Of a DNA stretch of 64,000 nt, positions 1 through 8,885 are shown in pieces. The stretch lies in contig NZ_VTOK01000019.1 in the NCBI RefSeq assembly GCF_009765375.1, forward strand, positions 20,887 to 84,886, in the 5' to 3' direction. Both the position numbers and the translations under genes were made by a program. The stretch comes from Alteribacillus sp. YIM 98480 (GTDB lineage: Bacteria > Bacillota > Bacilli > Bacillales > Marinococcaceae). The first letter of the stretch is position 1. Every line of letters begins with the position of its first letter. The notes beneath the pieces were generated by a model that was given only the letters and a program-made list of their open reading frames with translations, was not told where the DNA came from and made no database searches.

Positions 1-419
1 AGTACGGCCAAGAAGCAGCAGAAAAATACTTATCATGTTTTCAGCCTACGCAGCGTATGCCGCATCCTAGAATAAACGCCTGTGTATTTGTTATCTGCGC
101 AAAAACGCAGCAAGAAGCTGAAGAATTAGCGCTTAGCCAGGACTTGTGGCTTTTGGCAGTTGAAAAAGGCAGGAGCACCCAAATTGTTTCGGTAGAAGAA
201 GCCAAAAACACCCCTCTTACCTTTGAGGAAAAAGCACGAATACAAGAAAACCGAAAACGCGCAGTCATCGGCTCACCTGACTACGTAAAAAAAGAGCTTC
301 ACCACTTGGGTGAGCTCTATCAAACCGATGAAATGATGGTCATTACAAATATTTTTGATTTTCATAAAAAAGTCCGTTCTTATGAATTGTTAGCGGAAGT
401 ATTCGATTTACAGTCTTAG
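1..419 (+). CDS. LLM-class flavin monooxygenase, C-terminal part (cut by window edge)
   Basis: The reading frame is open from base 3, so only the last ~138 residues of a luciferase-like flavin-dependent oxidoreductase are visible. The segment matches the C-terminal end of the MsnO8-type branch: a YGQEAAEKYL stretch, a strand with MPHPRINACVFVICAKT, then TQQEAEELALSQDLWLL, the helix that follows in this family. An internal ATG at 57 is not the real start because the homology continues upstream of it. Such enzymes use FMNH2 and O2 on small substrates, but the substrate cannot be told from this fragment. The gene converges on the acyl-CoA operon on the other strand with only ~44 bp between the stops. 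Confidence 0.8.
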   Translation, partial: YGQEAAEKYLSCFQPTQRMPHPRINACVFVICAKTQQEAEELALSQDLWLLAVEKGRSTQIVSVEEAKNTPLTFEEKARIQENRKRAVIGSPDYVKKELHHLGELYQTDEMMVITNIFDFHKKVRSYELLAEVFDLQS

Positions 420-463
420 TTAAATTGATCCAACAACGCTATTTTAGAAGGAATTGGCTCCAC

Positions 464-1516
464 TTAAACGATGCGGCGGCGTCTTGCCTGTTCAGCCATT
501 TCCAATAAGTTGGCAATACTTGTATTTAACGTGCTGAATCTGCTGTCTTCTATTTCTCCTATTTTCCAGCGGTGATAGAGCTGCTGGAGAATGCCAGCTA
601 GTTTATAAAAACCAAAGGCCGTATAATAATGAATATCCGATAAATCACGGCCGCTAATATTTGCATATTCCTCTAAAAATTCTCTCCTGCTGTAAAACCC
701 TGATTGATCGGTAACCCTGGAAATGCCTATGTCAGGGTCATCGGATTCCGCCCAGTAAGCAATAGTTGAACCTAAATCCGTAAAAGGATCACCGATGGTG
801 GAAAGCTCCCAGTCTAGAATGCCTTGAGTTTTCCCCGGATCAGCTGCATCTAACACCATATTATTCAATTTAAAATCATTGTGAACAATCGTTGTTTCTC
901 TTTCAGGAGGAAGATGATCGATAAGCCACTGCTCAAGATCTTTCACTTGAGGCTTATCCTCCGTATCTGCTCTTTCATACCGTTTGATCCAGCCATGGAC
1001 CTGCCGCTCTAAATACCCTTTTGGTTTTCCGAGGTCTTGTAAATCAGCTTCTTTATAGTCAATAGATTGAAGCGATGCGAGCGTATGAATGACATTTGTT
1101 GAAATAAGCTGTCCTGCGTTTTCTTTATCCTTATATTCAGCAGGCAGTTCATCATCCACCACAACGCCTTCCTTTTTTTCCATCACATAAAAATGTTTAT
1201 CCATCACTTCTGGATCATCACAATAGAAGTAGGGCTTTGGAGCAAGCGGGAAAACGGGATGGACTTTTGTTAAAATACGGTGCTCTCTCTTCATATCGTG
1301 AGCCTTCGGAGGAACATAACCAAACGGCGGCCGCCTTAACACGGCTTCCCAATCACCAATACGCAGCAAATACGTTAAATTAGAGTAACCTTCCGAAAAT
1401 TGCTTGACCTTCATATTGGCTTTTGGAAGATCTGGCATTTCAGAACGAAGATAATGTTCAACTTTTTCCCAATTAATCGTTTCCTGCCGGCTGTTGTTTA
1501 TGCTTTGTTCGCTCAA
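464..1516 (-). CDS. Phosphotransferase of the ACAD10/LvaA type (APH fold)
   Basis: 350-residue APH-fold kinase. Visible motifs are the nucleotide loop FSEGYSNLTYLL (near residue 42), the catalytic loop IVHNDFKLNN (near 210) and the metal-binding GILDWE (near 235). Relatives fused to or encoded beside acyl-CoA dehydrogenases (ACAD10/11, Pseudomonas LvaA) phosphorylate 4-hydroxyacyl-CoAs so that the hydroxyl can be eliminated or moved. Here it is the last gene of an operon with two crotonases and a 3-hydroxyacyl-CoA dehydrogenase, which supports that role over antibiotic resistance. The start is TTG preceded by AGGTGGGATCAT. Family is sure; the substrate is inferred. Confidence 0.8.
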   Translation of the reverse strand: MSEQSINNSRQETINWEKVEHYLRSEMPDLPKANMKVKQFSEGYSNLTYLLRIGDWEAVLRRPPFGYVPPKAHDMKREHRILTKVHPVFPLAPKPYFYCDDPEVMDKHFYVMEKKEGVVVDDELPAEYKDKENAGQLISTNVIHTLASLQSIDYKEADLQDLGKPKGYLERQVHGWIKRYERADTEDKPQVKDLEQWLIDHLPPERETTIVHNDFKLNNMVLDAADPGKTQGILDWELSTIGDPFTDLGSTIAYWAESDDPDIGISRVTDQSGFYSRREFLEEYANISGRDLSDIHYYTAFGFYKLAGILQQLYHRWKIGEIEDSRFSTLNTSIANLLEMAEQARRRRIV

Positions 1517-1558
1517 ATGATCCCACCTAACCTTGCAAAATATTGTGCATTTTACGTA

Positions 1559-2404
1559 TTACCTGTATGAATAAAATCCTTCTCCTGTTTTTCGTCCCAA
1601 ACGACCCGCTCTTACGTATTTTTTCAAGAGAGGAGCTGGTCTGTATTTTGAATCGTTCGTTTCGGTATACAGCGTTTCAATGACTAACAGGGTTGTATCA
1701 AGCCCGATCAAATCAGCTAGTGCTAACGGTCCGATTGGATGACTTGCTCCAAGTTTCATTCCTTCATCAATGTCTTCTGCGCTTGCAACGCCTTCCCCGA
1801 GTACAAATATGGCTTCATTAATCATAGGAACGAGAATTCGGTTTACAGCAAATAATGGGGCATCTTCTACAGAAATGGCCGTCTTATTAAATTCTTTTAC
1901 AAGACGATGGGCGGTTTCAAACGTTTCATCCGATGTTTGTTCACCTCGAACCACTTCTACCAGCGGCATTACCGGAACCGGGTTAAAAAAGTGTGTGCCA
2001 ATAACCTGGCTGCTTCGGCTTACCGCGCCGGCCATTTCCGTTACGCTAAGTCCAGAGGTATTAGACGCGAAAATCGCTGATGGTTTACAAACTTGGTCTA
2101 ATTTTGAAAATAATTCTTTTTTAGGTTCGATCTTTTCAATGATGGCCTCAATAACGACATCTGCTTCTTTTACATCTTCTATGTGTAAGGTAGCTGTAAT
2201 CCGGTTTCTGATAGCGTCTGCAGTGGATTGATCTATTTTTTCTTTTTCGACGTTTCTCCGCAGGGTTTTTTCTATTCGGTTGAGACCGTTGTTTAGGCCT
2301 TTTTCATTAATATCACAGAGCAAAACGTTGTATCCGGCTTCTGATGCTACTTGGGCAATGCCATTTCCCATCGTTCCTGCTCCTACTACTGCAATGGTAT
2401 TCAT
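1559..2404 (-). CDS. hbd: 3-hydroxybutyryl-CoA dehydrogenase
   Basis: 281-residue NAD(P)-dependent 3-hydroxyacyl-CoA dehydrogenase, normal length for the short single-function form. The Rossmann motif GAGTMGNGIAQ is at residues 8-18, the catalytic-region HFFNPVPVMPLVEVV is mid-protein, and the C-terminal dimer domain has SHPIGPLALADLIGLD. It oxidises (3S)-hydroxyacyl-CoA to the 3-oxo form, the step after hydration by the enoyl-CoA hydratase encoded just upstream (18 bp gap). Similar to MmgB/Hbd of bacilli. The ATG follows a GGAG site. Confidence 0.92.
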   Translation of the reverse strand: MNTIAVVGAGTMGNGIAQVASEAGYNVLLCDINEKGLNNGLNRIEKTLRRNVEKEKIDQSTADAIRNRITATLHIEDVKEADVVIEAIIEKIEPKKELFSKLDQVCKPSAIFASNTSGLSVTEMAGAVSRSSQVIGTHFFNPVPVMPLVEVVRGEQTSDETFETAHRLVKEFNKTAISVEDAPLFAVNRILVPMINEAIFVLGEGVASAEDIDEGMKLGASHPIGPLALADLIGLDTTLLVIETLYTETNDSKYRPAPLLKKYVRAGRLGRKTGEGFYSYR

Positions 2405-2422
2405 ATGAACAAAAACTCCTTT

Positions 2423-3193
2423 CTACTTGCCGACAAATTCTGGTTTACGCTTTTCCATAAATGCTTGAACGCCTTCTTGTTTATCTTTTGATTCGCATAG
2501 TTCACCAAATAACTCACTTTCAAGGGCCTGCCCGAGTTCGACAGATTGTTCGATGCCTTCATTGACAGCTCTTTTTGCTTTAGCAAGTGCTAATGGACTT
2601 TTTTGAGTCATTTTTTCTGCCAGCTCTTCCGCTTTTTCTAACGATGTGCCCGCAGCTGCTAAATGTTCCACTGCTCCAAGCCGGAACGCTTCCTGTGCGG
2701 TGATTGTTTCGCCTGAAAAGATCAGTTCTTTCGCTTTGCCAGTACCGATTAAACGAGCAAAACGCTGCGTTCCTCCATAACCTGGAATAATGCCAAGACC
2801 TGTTTCTGGAAATCCCACTTTTGCTCGTTCATCTGCTATTCTCACATCACATGCAAGCGCTAGTTCCAATCCGCCTCCAAGCGCCATTCCATTCATCGCA
2901 CACAGCACTGGAAATGGAGCATTGGCAAACTTATCTAATACCCTTTTACCTTTATTTACTAAATTAACTCCGGTTTGCTTATTAAGAGATGGAAACTGGC
3001 TAATATCTGCACCTGCTGCAAAAGCTTTCTCTCCAGCTGCTGTCACTATTACCACTCGCGTTTTTTGGGCGCAAAGCACTTCTTCTACAGCGTCATCCAA
3101 TTCGGACAGCAGCGGGTCGGTCAGCACATTAACCGGGGGATTTTGAAGCGTAATGATCGCAAGAGAATCCTTCCACTGAAGATCAATATACAT
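2423..3193 (-). CDS. Enoyl-CoA hydratase (crotonase) with both catalytic glutamates
   Basis: 256-residue crotonase. The oxyanion loop and first glutamate are seen in GMALGGGLELALACD, and the second glutamate in GFPETGLGIIPGYGGTQR, so a true hydratase is expected. It would add water to 2-enoyl-CoA, feeding the dehydrogenase encoded downstream. The strong site AAGGAGGAATTGT precedes the ATG. It differs clearly from the second crotonase of the operon, which lacks both glutamates. Confidence 0.9.
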   Translation of the reverse strand: MYIDLQWKDSLAIITLQNPPVNVLTDPLLSELDDAVEEVLCAQKTRVVIVTAAGEKAFAAGADISQFPSLNKQTGVNLVNKGKRVLDKFANAPFPVLCAMNGMALGGGLELALACDVRIADERAKVGFPETGLGIIPGYGGTQRFARLIGTGKAKELIFSGETITAQEAFRLGAVEHLAAAGTSLEKAEELAEKMTQKSPLALAKAKRAVNEGIEQSVELGQALESELFGELCESKDKQEGVQAFMEKRKPEFVGK

Positions 3194-3368
3194 ACAATTC
3201 CTCCTTCTCCCCTGTTTTTATTTCATTCAGGTTATTTTAAAAAACTCGGTTTTCCGCCGCGCTCTTATGACGAATGGGGTAGTTTTATTACTAATAAAGC
3301 TCCTAACACTAACACCATCACTTACATCTGTTTTGATGCTTTCATCCTTCTCCTCCTAAATAAAGCTT

Positions 3369-4145
3369 CTACTTCCCATTAAAAGCAGGTTTGCGCTTAT
3401 TTAAAAAAGCCTCGACCCCTTCTGCGTGATCTTCCGATTGTAAAAGGAGCGTCTGGGCGTTTATTTCTTGCTGAAGCGCTGCATCCGTAGAAAGCTCTTT
3501 GGCATGATTCAATAATTTTTTCTCGTACACTTGACTAAGCGGAGAACCTTTTGTAATCAACTCTGAAAACGTTTCAGCTGCTTTTATAACGTCCGCATCT
3601 GTTAGACGGTTGATTACTCCTTTTTCATACAGTTCTTCTGCTGAAAGTGCTCGGCCTGTTGCAATCCATTCTTTGGCAAGCTGCAGCGGCACCCGATCTG
3701 TTAAAAATTTGGTCAAACCTAAATCAGGAATTAATCCAATATTCGTAAAACTGCTCACAAATTTAGCATTTTTTTCTGATATGAGGAAATCACAAGCTAA
3801 AGCTAAACTAAAACCAGCCCCGGCTGCAAAACCATTCACCGCCGCAATTACATATTTATTAGACTCCACTATTGTTTTAGTAAATTGAGAGGCCTTTTTC
3901 ATCCAGCTTGTTATTTCTCCTGGGCCATTTAATGCTTGCATCGTGGCAATATCTCCTCCTGCAGAAAAGGCCGGCCCAGCGCCTGATATAATAATTATCT
4001 TTACATCTGGGTTATTCTCGAATTCTTTAAGTGCCTGCGTGGATTGTTCGATCAGCTCCGTGGATAAAGCATTACGTTTGTTTGGCCGATTGAAAATAAG
4101 ATGACCTATGCCGTTGCTGATCTCTGATTTGATTGGATTTTCCAT
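3369..4145 (-). CDS. Enoyl-CoA hydratase/isomerase family protein, PaaG-like
   Basis: 258-residue crotonase-fold protein. The positions of the two hydratase glutamates read GAGFSLALACD and FTNIGLIPDLGLTKFL, so both glutamates are missing while an aspartate in IPD is kept. That pattern is typical of PaaG-type double-bond isomerases. It may move a double bond, for example 3-enoyl to 2-enoyl-CoA, so that the neighbouring true hydratase can act. A 175-bp gap separates it from the next crotonase gene. The site GGGGGAG precedes the ATG. Fold is certain; the isomerase role is inferred from residue pattern and context. Confidence 0.82.
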   Translation of the reverse strand: MENPIKSEISNGIGHLIFNRPNKRNALSTELIEQSTQALKEFENNPDVKIIIISGAGPAFSAGGDIATMQALNGPGEITSWMKKASQFTKTIVESNKYVIAAVNGFAAGAGFSLALACDFLISEKNAKFVSSFTNIGLIPDLGLTKFLTDRVPLQLAKEWIATGRALSAEELYEKGVINRLTDADVIKAAETFSELITKGSPLSQVYEKKLLNHAKELSTDAALQQEINAQTLLLQSEDHAEGVEAFLNKRKPAFNGK

Positions 4146-4166
4146 GCCATACTCCCCCTTGTCTCT

Positions 4167-5147
4167 TTAAGGTTTAATGACCACTTTTCCGTATGTTTGC
4201 CGTCCCCCTAATCGTTCAAGCGCTTCCGTTACGTTTTCAAAAGAAAATTCTTCATACACCATTGGAGAAATGTATCCCTTTTGATGAAGTTCCATTAATT
4301 CGTGATGGGCTTTTATTACTTTTTCTGGAAATTTTTTTCTGAATAAACCAAAATGCACGCCGACGATAGAGTAATTTTTAATCAATGCATGATTGGTCGG
4401 CGCTTCTGCGATCCTTCCGCCGGCAAATCCAATAACGAGAATCCTGCCTTCAAAAGCAATACATTTTCTTGAGCGGTCAAACACGTCGCCTCCGACAGGA
4501 TCATAGATAACATCTGCTCCTCTTCCATCTGTAAATGCTTTTACTTTTTCTACAAAATCTTCTGTTTTGTAATTAATCGCTAGATCTGCCCCAAGCTCTT
4601 CACACAATGTAACTTTCTCATCACTTCCAGACGTGGCAATGATTTTAGCTCCTGCCGCTTTTCCTAATTGAATCGCAGCCGAGCCCACACCTCCTGATCC
4701 AGCATGAACTAACAGTACCTCCCCTTTTTGTAAGCGGCCGCAGCGATGAAGCGCGTAATAAGAAGTCTGGTACGTGATAAACATTGAAGCTGCTTCACTT
4801 GCTGCAAGTGATTCCGGAATAGGGAAAACATCTTCTTCTTTGACAACAACGTGCTCACTCCACCCCCCTTTTGGAAGCTGAGGAGTAGCTAGCACACGCT
4901 GTCCTTTTGCACTGATTGTATCAGGACCGGTGTCGGTGATTTCTCCCGCCATCTCTGCGCCAGGAATAAAAGGAAGCGGCGGCTTTTCCTGATACTCTCC
5001 TTTACACAGTAAAATATCAAAAAAATTCAAGGCAGCTGCTTCTGTTTTAATAAGAACTTCACCAGATCCAGGCTCGGGTGCAGGCATCTTTTCTATTTGA
5101 AGTGCTTCTTTTGGCTCTCCTAATTTTCGTACTTGCCAGGCTTTCAT
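4167..5147 (-). CDS. Zinc-free NAD(P)H:quinone oxidoreductase (MDR family)
   Basis: 326-residue medium-chain reductase. The N-terminal GroES-like domain runs to about residue 120 and the cofactor domain contains LVHAGSGGVGSAAIQLGKAAG. No zinc-ligand cysteine/histidine set is seen, as in QorA-type quinone reductases and enoyl reductases. In an acyl-CoA operon it may reduce an enoyl-CoA or an enone by-product. It lies 16 bp after the nitronate monooxygenase gene and has an AAGGAGGG site before the ATG. Confidence 0.85.
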   Translation of the reverse strand: MKAWQVRKLGEPKEALQIEKMPAPEPGSGEVLIKTEAAALNFFDILLCKGEYQEKPPLPFIPGAEMAGEITDTGPDTISAKGQRVLATPQLPKGGWSEHVVVKEEDVFPIPESLAASEAASMFITYQTSYYALHRCGRLQKGEVLLVHAGSGGVGSAAIQLGKAAGAKIIATSGSDEKVTLCEELGADLAINYKTEDFVEKVKAFTDGRGADVIYDPVGGDVFDRSRKCIAFEGRILVIGFAGGRIAEAPTNHALIKNYSIVGVHFGLFRKKFPEKVIKAHHELMELHQKGYISPMVYEEFSFENVTEALERLGGRQTYGKVVIKP

Positions 5148-5163
5148 TTTACCCTCCTTCTCT

Positions 5164-6138
5164 CTATTGCTTTACTGTTAATTCGTTAAAAGCAGAGTGG
5201 TAAGATTCTTTTAATTCCTCTATCATTTCCTGAAGCGTTTGTATTTGAGTCACCGAACCTACGCCGTGCCCTGCTGACCACACGTCTTTCCATGCTTTCG
5301 TTTCGGAAAATTCGCTGACATTATGCTTCGTTACTTTTTTATCGACAATATCTTTGGGATCAATTCCTGCTTGTGTAATACTCGGCTTAAGATAATTAGC
5401 ATTTACGCCGCTAAACACATCCGTATACAAGATATCTTCCATTGTTGATTGAACGAGCATTTCCTGATATTCTTCCGGTGCTGAGCTTTCTGCGGCAGCT
5501 ATAAATTTTGTTCCGATATAAGCGAAGTCTGCACCCATGACCTCAGCTGCTAAAACATCCCGGCCATCTGATATGCTTCCTGCTAAAACGGTAATTCCAT
5601 TAAAAAACTGTTTTACTTCTTTTAAAAACGCCATCGGATGATAAGTACCAGCGTGACCGCCTGCACCATTACAAACTAAGATAAGCCCGTCTACCCCTTT
5701 GTCCGCTGCTTTTTTGGCAAAAAAGATATTAATGACGTCAGCAAAGACGAGTCCTCCATACTGATGCACGATATCAACAACTGGCTTCGGATCACCTAGC
5801 GAAGTAATTACAATCGGCGGCTGGTATTGTTCTATCAGTTTTAAATCTTCGTCATAACGCTTATTATGGTTTTTATGAGAAATAAAGTTCACAGCCCAAG
5901 GCGCAATATTCCCTGCAGGATTTTCATTTTTGGCCTTTTCTATTTCAGCTTTGATTTCTGTCATCCAGTCGGCTAATATATCACCCGTTCTAGCATTTAA
6001 AGCCGGAAAAGACCCGATTATCCCGGAGGTACAGCCTTTAATAACCGTTTCCGGATTTGATACTAGAAACATAGGTGCCATAATAACTGGCAGTGACATT
6101 TTATTGGAAATTTCCGAATACAGACGGCTTTTATTCAA
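5164..6138 (-). CDS. Nitronate monooxygenase (2-nitropropane dioxygenase family)
   Basis: 324-residue FMN-dependent TIM-barrel protein. The conserved GGHAGT motif with the catalytic-region histidine is in the middle (VCNGAGGHAGTYHP), and AGHGVGSVTQIQ is near the C-terminus. These enzymes oxidise alkyl nitronates, including 3-nitropropionate. The start is TTG after AGAGGGGACATAAGA. It is the first enzyme gene after the TetR regulator. Some members sit in fatty-acid operons with no known nitro substrate, so the exact role is open. Confidence 0.85.
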   Translation of the reverse strand: MNKSRLYSEISNKMSLPVIMAPMFLVSNPETVIKGCTSGIIGSFPALNARTGDILADWMTEIKAEIEKAKNENPAGNIAPWAVNFISHKNHNKRYDEDLKLIEQYQPPIVITSLGDPKPVVDIVHQYGGLVFADVINIFFAKKAADKGVDGLILVCNGAGGHAGTYHPMAFLKEVKQFFNGITVLAGSISDGRDVLAAEVMGADFAYIGTKFIAAAESSAPEEYQEMLVQSTMEDILYTDVFSGVNANYLKPSITQAGIDPKDIVDKKVTKHNVSEFSETKAWKDVWSAGHGVGSVTQIQTLQEMIEELKESYHSAFNELTVKQ

Positions 6139-6195
6139 TCTTATGTCCCCTCTCTAACATTGCATTTCTGTAACGCAGAAGACCTGTAGATGTTT

Positions 6196-6780
6196 TTATG
6201 TGAGGGTTTTAAGCAAATATTTTGCATAAACATTAGCAATATCTTCAATGTTTTTATCTCCCTCAGATGAATACCATTGTTGAATCCAATTCATCGCTCC
6301 TAGAATAATCATGCGTGCCATCTTTTTTTCCTTAACCGCAAATTCCCCGTTTTCTACACCTTGCTGAATAATTTTGTCAAAAATACTGGCATACTCATCC
6401 CTTTGCTGCAAAATCAAGGAGATATGTTCATCAGAAAATATTAGTTCGGGCTTGATAATCATATTGAACGTTTCTTTTTCGTTAATGACTACTTCGATAT
6501 GAAACGTAATTGCTTTTTTCATTTTTTCGGTGGACGAAATATTTTCTTTATATATCTCCTCTACTTGTTTGGAAGCCTCTGATAGAATAAGATAATGACA
6601 TTGATAGAGTAAGTCTTCTTTATTGGCAAAATAGTAGTATAAAGCTCCTTTTGTCATTAATAATTCAGCTGCAATATTCTCCATTGTGGCGCCGTTGTAC
6701 CCTCGTCTTGATATAATTTTAGAAGCAGAACGAAGTATTTCTTCTTTTTTCCTGGCTGCCTTTTTTTCTCTTAAATTCAT
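6196..6780 (-). CDS. TetR/AcrR family transcriptional regulator
   Basis: 194-residue repressor with an N-terminal helix-turn-helix (RRGYNGATMENIAAELLMTKGALYYYF region, residues ~25-52) and a variable ligand-binding C-terminal domain. It is the first gene of the operon running down to 464 and probably represses that operon in response to an acyl-CoA, like FadR or KstR-type regulators. GGAGGAGGGGGG precedes the ATG. The ligand is not known. Confidence 0.88.
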   Translation of the reverse strand: MNLREKKAARKKEEILRSASKIISRRGYNGATMENIAAELLMTKGALYYYFANKEDLLYQCHYLILSEASKQVEEIYKENISSTEKMKKAITFHIEVVINEKETFNMIIKPELIFSDEHISLILQQRDEYASIFDKIIQQGVENGEFAVKEKKMARMIILGAMNWIQQWYSSEGDKNIEDIANVYAKYLLKTLT

Positions 6781-7121
6781 TTAATCCCCCCTCCTCCAAC
6801 AGTTATTAATATGGCATACGGTTATCCCCCCCTTATGTAAAGGCTTTCATTTATAAGTAAAAGAGGTTCTTTTTCGACGTTTGTTATCCTATAGGTTCAA
6901 ATTCATTCTATAAGGTTTAAATTTAAATTACAAGTATAATTTTAAATATTTCGACAACTATCAAGAAAATATCTGATCTGCTGGCAGCTCGGTGCTGAAT
7001 CTAGTCTAGTAGACCCAGCATTTTCTCACTTCCAACCCACTGGTATATCAACCTTTCCGGAGGGAGTCTGCGTGTATTTCAGCTGAAGTTAAGCCGACTC
7101 GACTTATGGGACAGCTCATAA

Positions 7122-7510
7122 ATAAGAAAAGCACAAGCGCCCTGGTCAGCCGCGACAGGTTCTGGAGCTTTCGCGCAGGGTCGCCTGTAGCCCGGAGTCG
7201 AAAGGGGAGACATCAGACGTTCAGCTCATTTTAATGAACTTCTACTAAGATCGCACACGTCGACGCATAGGATGTGCTAATGTCGCCAATGCCACAGGAC
7301 GTAGCGTTTTTGGCGACGAGTGTGCAACGTAGAAGTCACCACATCGTGTGGAAGGACGTCCTGTGACAACGCTGAACGGGCTTGCACAGGAGGTGTTGAC
7401 TTTTGCGTTGCGACAGGACGTTCGCGGTTTTAGCAAAAGTTCCTCTTTATCGTGTGCGCCTGAGCGCTGAAGCTAGACATCAAAAACGCCAACTATTTAT
7501 CATTTCTTAC
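7122..7510. repeat. Dispersed MITE-like repeat, family A copy 1 (long form)
   Basis: Begins ATAAGAAAAGCACAAGCGCC and ends near ATTTATCATTTCTTAC, so the ends carry a short inverted repeat (TAAGAAA/TTTCTTA). The first ~75 bases and last ~60 bases match copy 2 at 22461-22612 almost exactly, for example GGTCAGCCGCGACAGGTTCT. The middle holds about 230 extra bases not present in copy 2. Part of this extra module (ACGTCCTGTGACAACGC at 7356-7372) recurs at 63984-64000 in copy 4. No transposase gene is present. Confidence 0.8.
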
Positions 7511-7521
7511 CTTTTAAAGAA

Positions 7522-7546
7522 AAACCAGCCTTCTCCAGACTGGTTT
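7522..7546 (-). terminator. Intrinsic terminator after thiolase
   Basis: On the minus strand AAACCAG and CTGGTTT form a 7-bp stem around an 11-base loop, followed by TTCTTT. It lies 17 bp past the thiolase stop. Confidence 0.75.
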
Positions 7547-7563
7547 GCCTATATAAAAAACTC

Positions 7564-8745
7564 TTACTGCATGTTTTCTACAATCATAGCAGCCCCTGGA
7601 CCGCCGCCTGCACAGAGCGTTGCACACCCATACCGCTCTCCGCTTCTTTTTAGTTCATGAAGCAAGGTAACTAAGAGACGAGCTCCCGTTGCACCTACAG
7701 GATGTCCCAATGAAATACCAGATCCATATCGATTCACGTTATGAAGATCAAGCTGAAGGTCCCGATTAACAGCTAAAAACTGCGCAGCAAACGCTTCGTT
7801 GATTTCCCAATAGTTTATATCTTCTTTTTGCAGCCCGCTTTGCTGTAAAGCTTTTTTAACTGCTGGAACCACGCCAATTCCCATAATTTTCGGATCTACT
7901 GCCGCTGAGGCAGCGCTTACAATTCGAGCTAAAGGTTTTAATTGAAGTTCTTCTGCTTTTTCTTCGGCCATTAAAATAAGAGCCGCGCCCCCGTCATTCA
8001 AACTCGATGCATTTCCTGCTGTAACACTGCCATCTTTTTTAAAAGCTGGCTTTAATCCGCCCAGCTGTTCTGCCGACGTGTTTGGATTTGGGTTCTCATC
8101 AGTGTCCATTGTAAATGTGTCTTTTTTCTTTTTCACTTCCACAGGGACGATTTCGTCTTTGAAAATGCCTTTTTCAGCCGCTTGTTTTGCCCTATCTTGA
8201 CTGAGCAGCGCCAATTCATCTTGTTCCTCTCTAGAAACACTGTGTTCCTCAGCCAGATTTTCAGCTGTAACCCCCATATGGTAACCGTTAAAAGCATCGA
8301 GCAGTGCATCATGTAATAGAGAATCTACTAGTTTCCCATCTCCCATTCGGTAGCCTTCACGAGCTTTAGGCAGAAGATAAGGAACATTCGTCATGCTTTC
8401 CATTCCAACGACAGCCCCGGCGTCTATTTTTCCGAGCATAATATCTCCAGCTAGCATATCTGCTGCTCGAAGGGAGGATGGGCACTGCTGATTGATCGTA
8501 ACCGCTACCGTTTCTACTGGACAGCCTGCATAAATGGCAGCTTGTCTCGCCGTATTCCCTTTGCACCCTGCTTGATAGACATGCCCGCCAATCACTTCTT
8601 CTATATGAGCTGGATCTACGTTTGCCTCATTCAATGCTTCTTGAAGAGCAGCCACTCCTAAGTCGACCGCTGTTTTATCCTTTAAAGTACCGTTAAAACG
8701 ACCTATAGGCGTTCTTTTCCCGCTGACAATCACTACATTACGCAT
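7564..8745 (-). CDS. Acetyl-CoA C-acetyltransferase (thiolase)
   Basis: 393-residue thiolase of normal length. The acylated cysteine is Cys88 in INQQCPSSLR. The NEAFAAQ motif, the HPVGATGAR histidine and the C-terminal CAGGGPGAA with the second catalytic cysteine are all intact. It cleaves acetoacetyl-CoA or longer 3-oxoacyl-CoAs, completing the beta-oxidation steps encoded at 1.5-4.1 kb, or runs in reverse. It has its own terminator and is separated from the TetR operon by a 783-bp region with a repeat, so it is probably transcribed separately. Confidence 0.92.
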   Translation of the reverse strand: MRNVVIVSGKRTPIGRFNGTLKDKTAVDLGVAALQEALNEANVDPAHIEEVIGGHVYQAGCKGNTARQAAIYAGCPVETVAVTINQQCPSSLRAADMLAGDIMLGKIDAGAVVGMESMTNVPYLLPKAREGYRMGDGKLVDSLLHDALLDAFNGYHMGVTAENLAEEHSVSREEQDELALLSQDRAKQAAEKGIFKDEIVPVEVKKKKDTFTMDTDENPNPNTSAEQLGGLKPAFKKDGSVTAGNASSLNDGGAALILMAEEKAEELQLKPLARIVSAASAAVDPKIMGIGVVPAVKKALQQSGLQKEDINYWEINEAFAAQFLAVNRDLQLDLHNVNRYGSGISLGHPVGATGARLLVTLLHELKRSGERYGCATLCAGGGPGAAMIVENMQ

Positions 8746-8850
8746 CTCATCACTCTTTCTGTCTTTTTAGTTAGAAAAATCAAAATAGTGTATCTATTTA
8801 TTGATATTAGCAATCTTTTCGCTTTTCGTAAATGCGGAAAACTGTAAAAA

Positions 8851-8878
8851 GCCAGGCAGATTGATGTATCTGCCTGGT
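8851..8878 (-). terminator. Intrinsic terminator of the sugar operon
   Basis: CCAGGCAGAT and ATCTGCCTGG form a perfect 10-bp stem with a 6-base loop. On the minus strand it is followed by CTTTTTACAG, so it ends the transcript of the GH13 gene just upstream. Confidence 0.85.
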
Positions 8879-8885
8879 CTTCCCC

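Larger units (their letters stand above)
6781..7563. other. Intergenic region with promoter zone and long repeat copy
   Basis: This 783-bp stretch has no convincing gene. The first ~180 bp upstream of the TetR gene are AT-rich and probably hold its promoter and operator, though I see no clear operator palindrome. From 7122 to about 7510 lies the longest copy of the dispersed GCGCAAGCG repeat, and a terminator for the thiolase gene ends the region at 7522-7546. Confidence 0.6.

Noticed and set aside
7245..7436. 63-codon minus frame within the long repeat copy
   Set aside because: Arginine- and cysteine-rich artefact of the repeat module.
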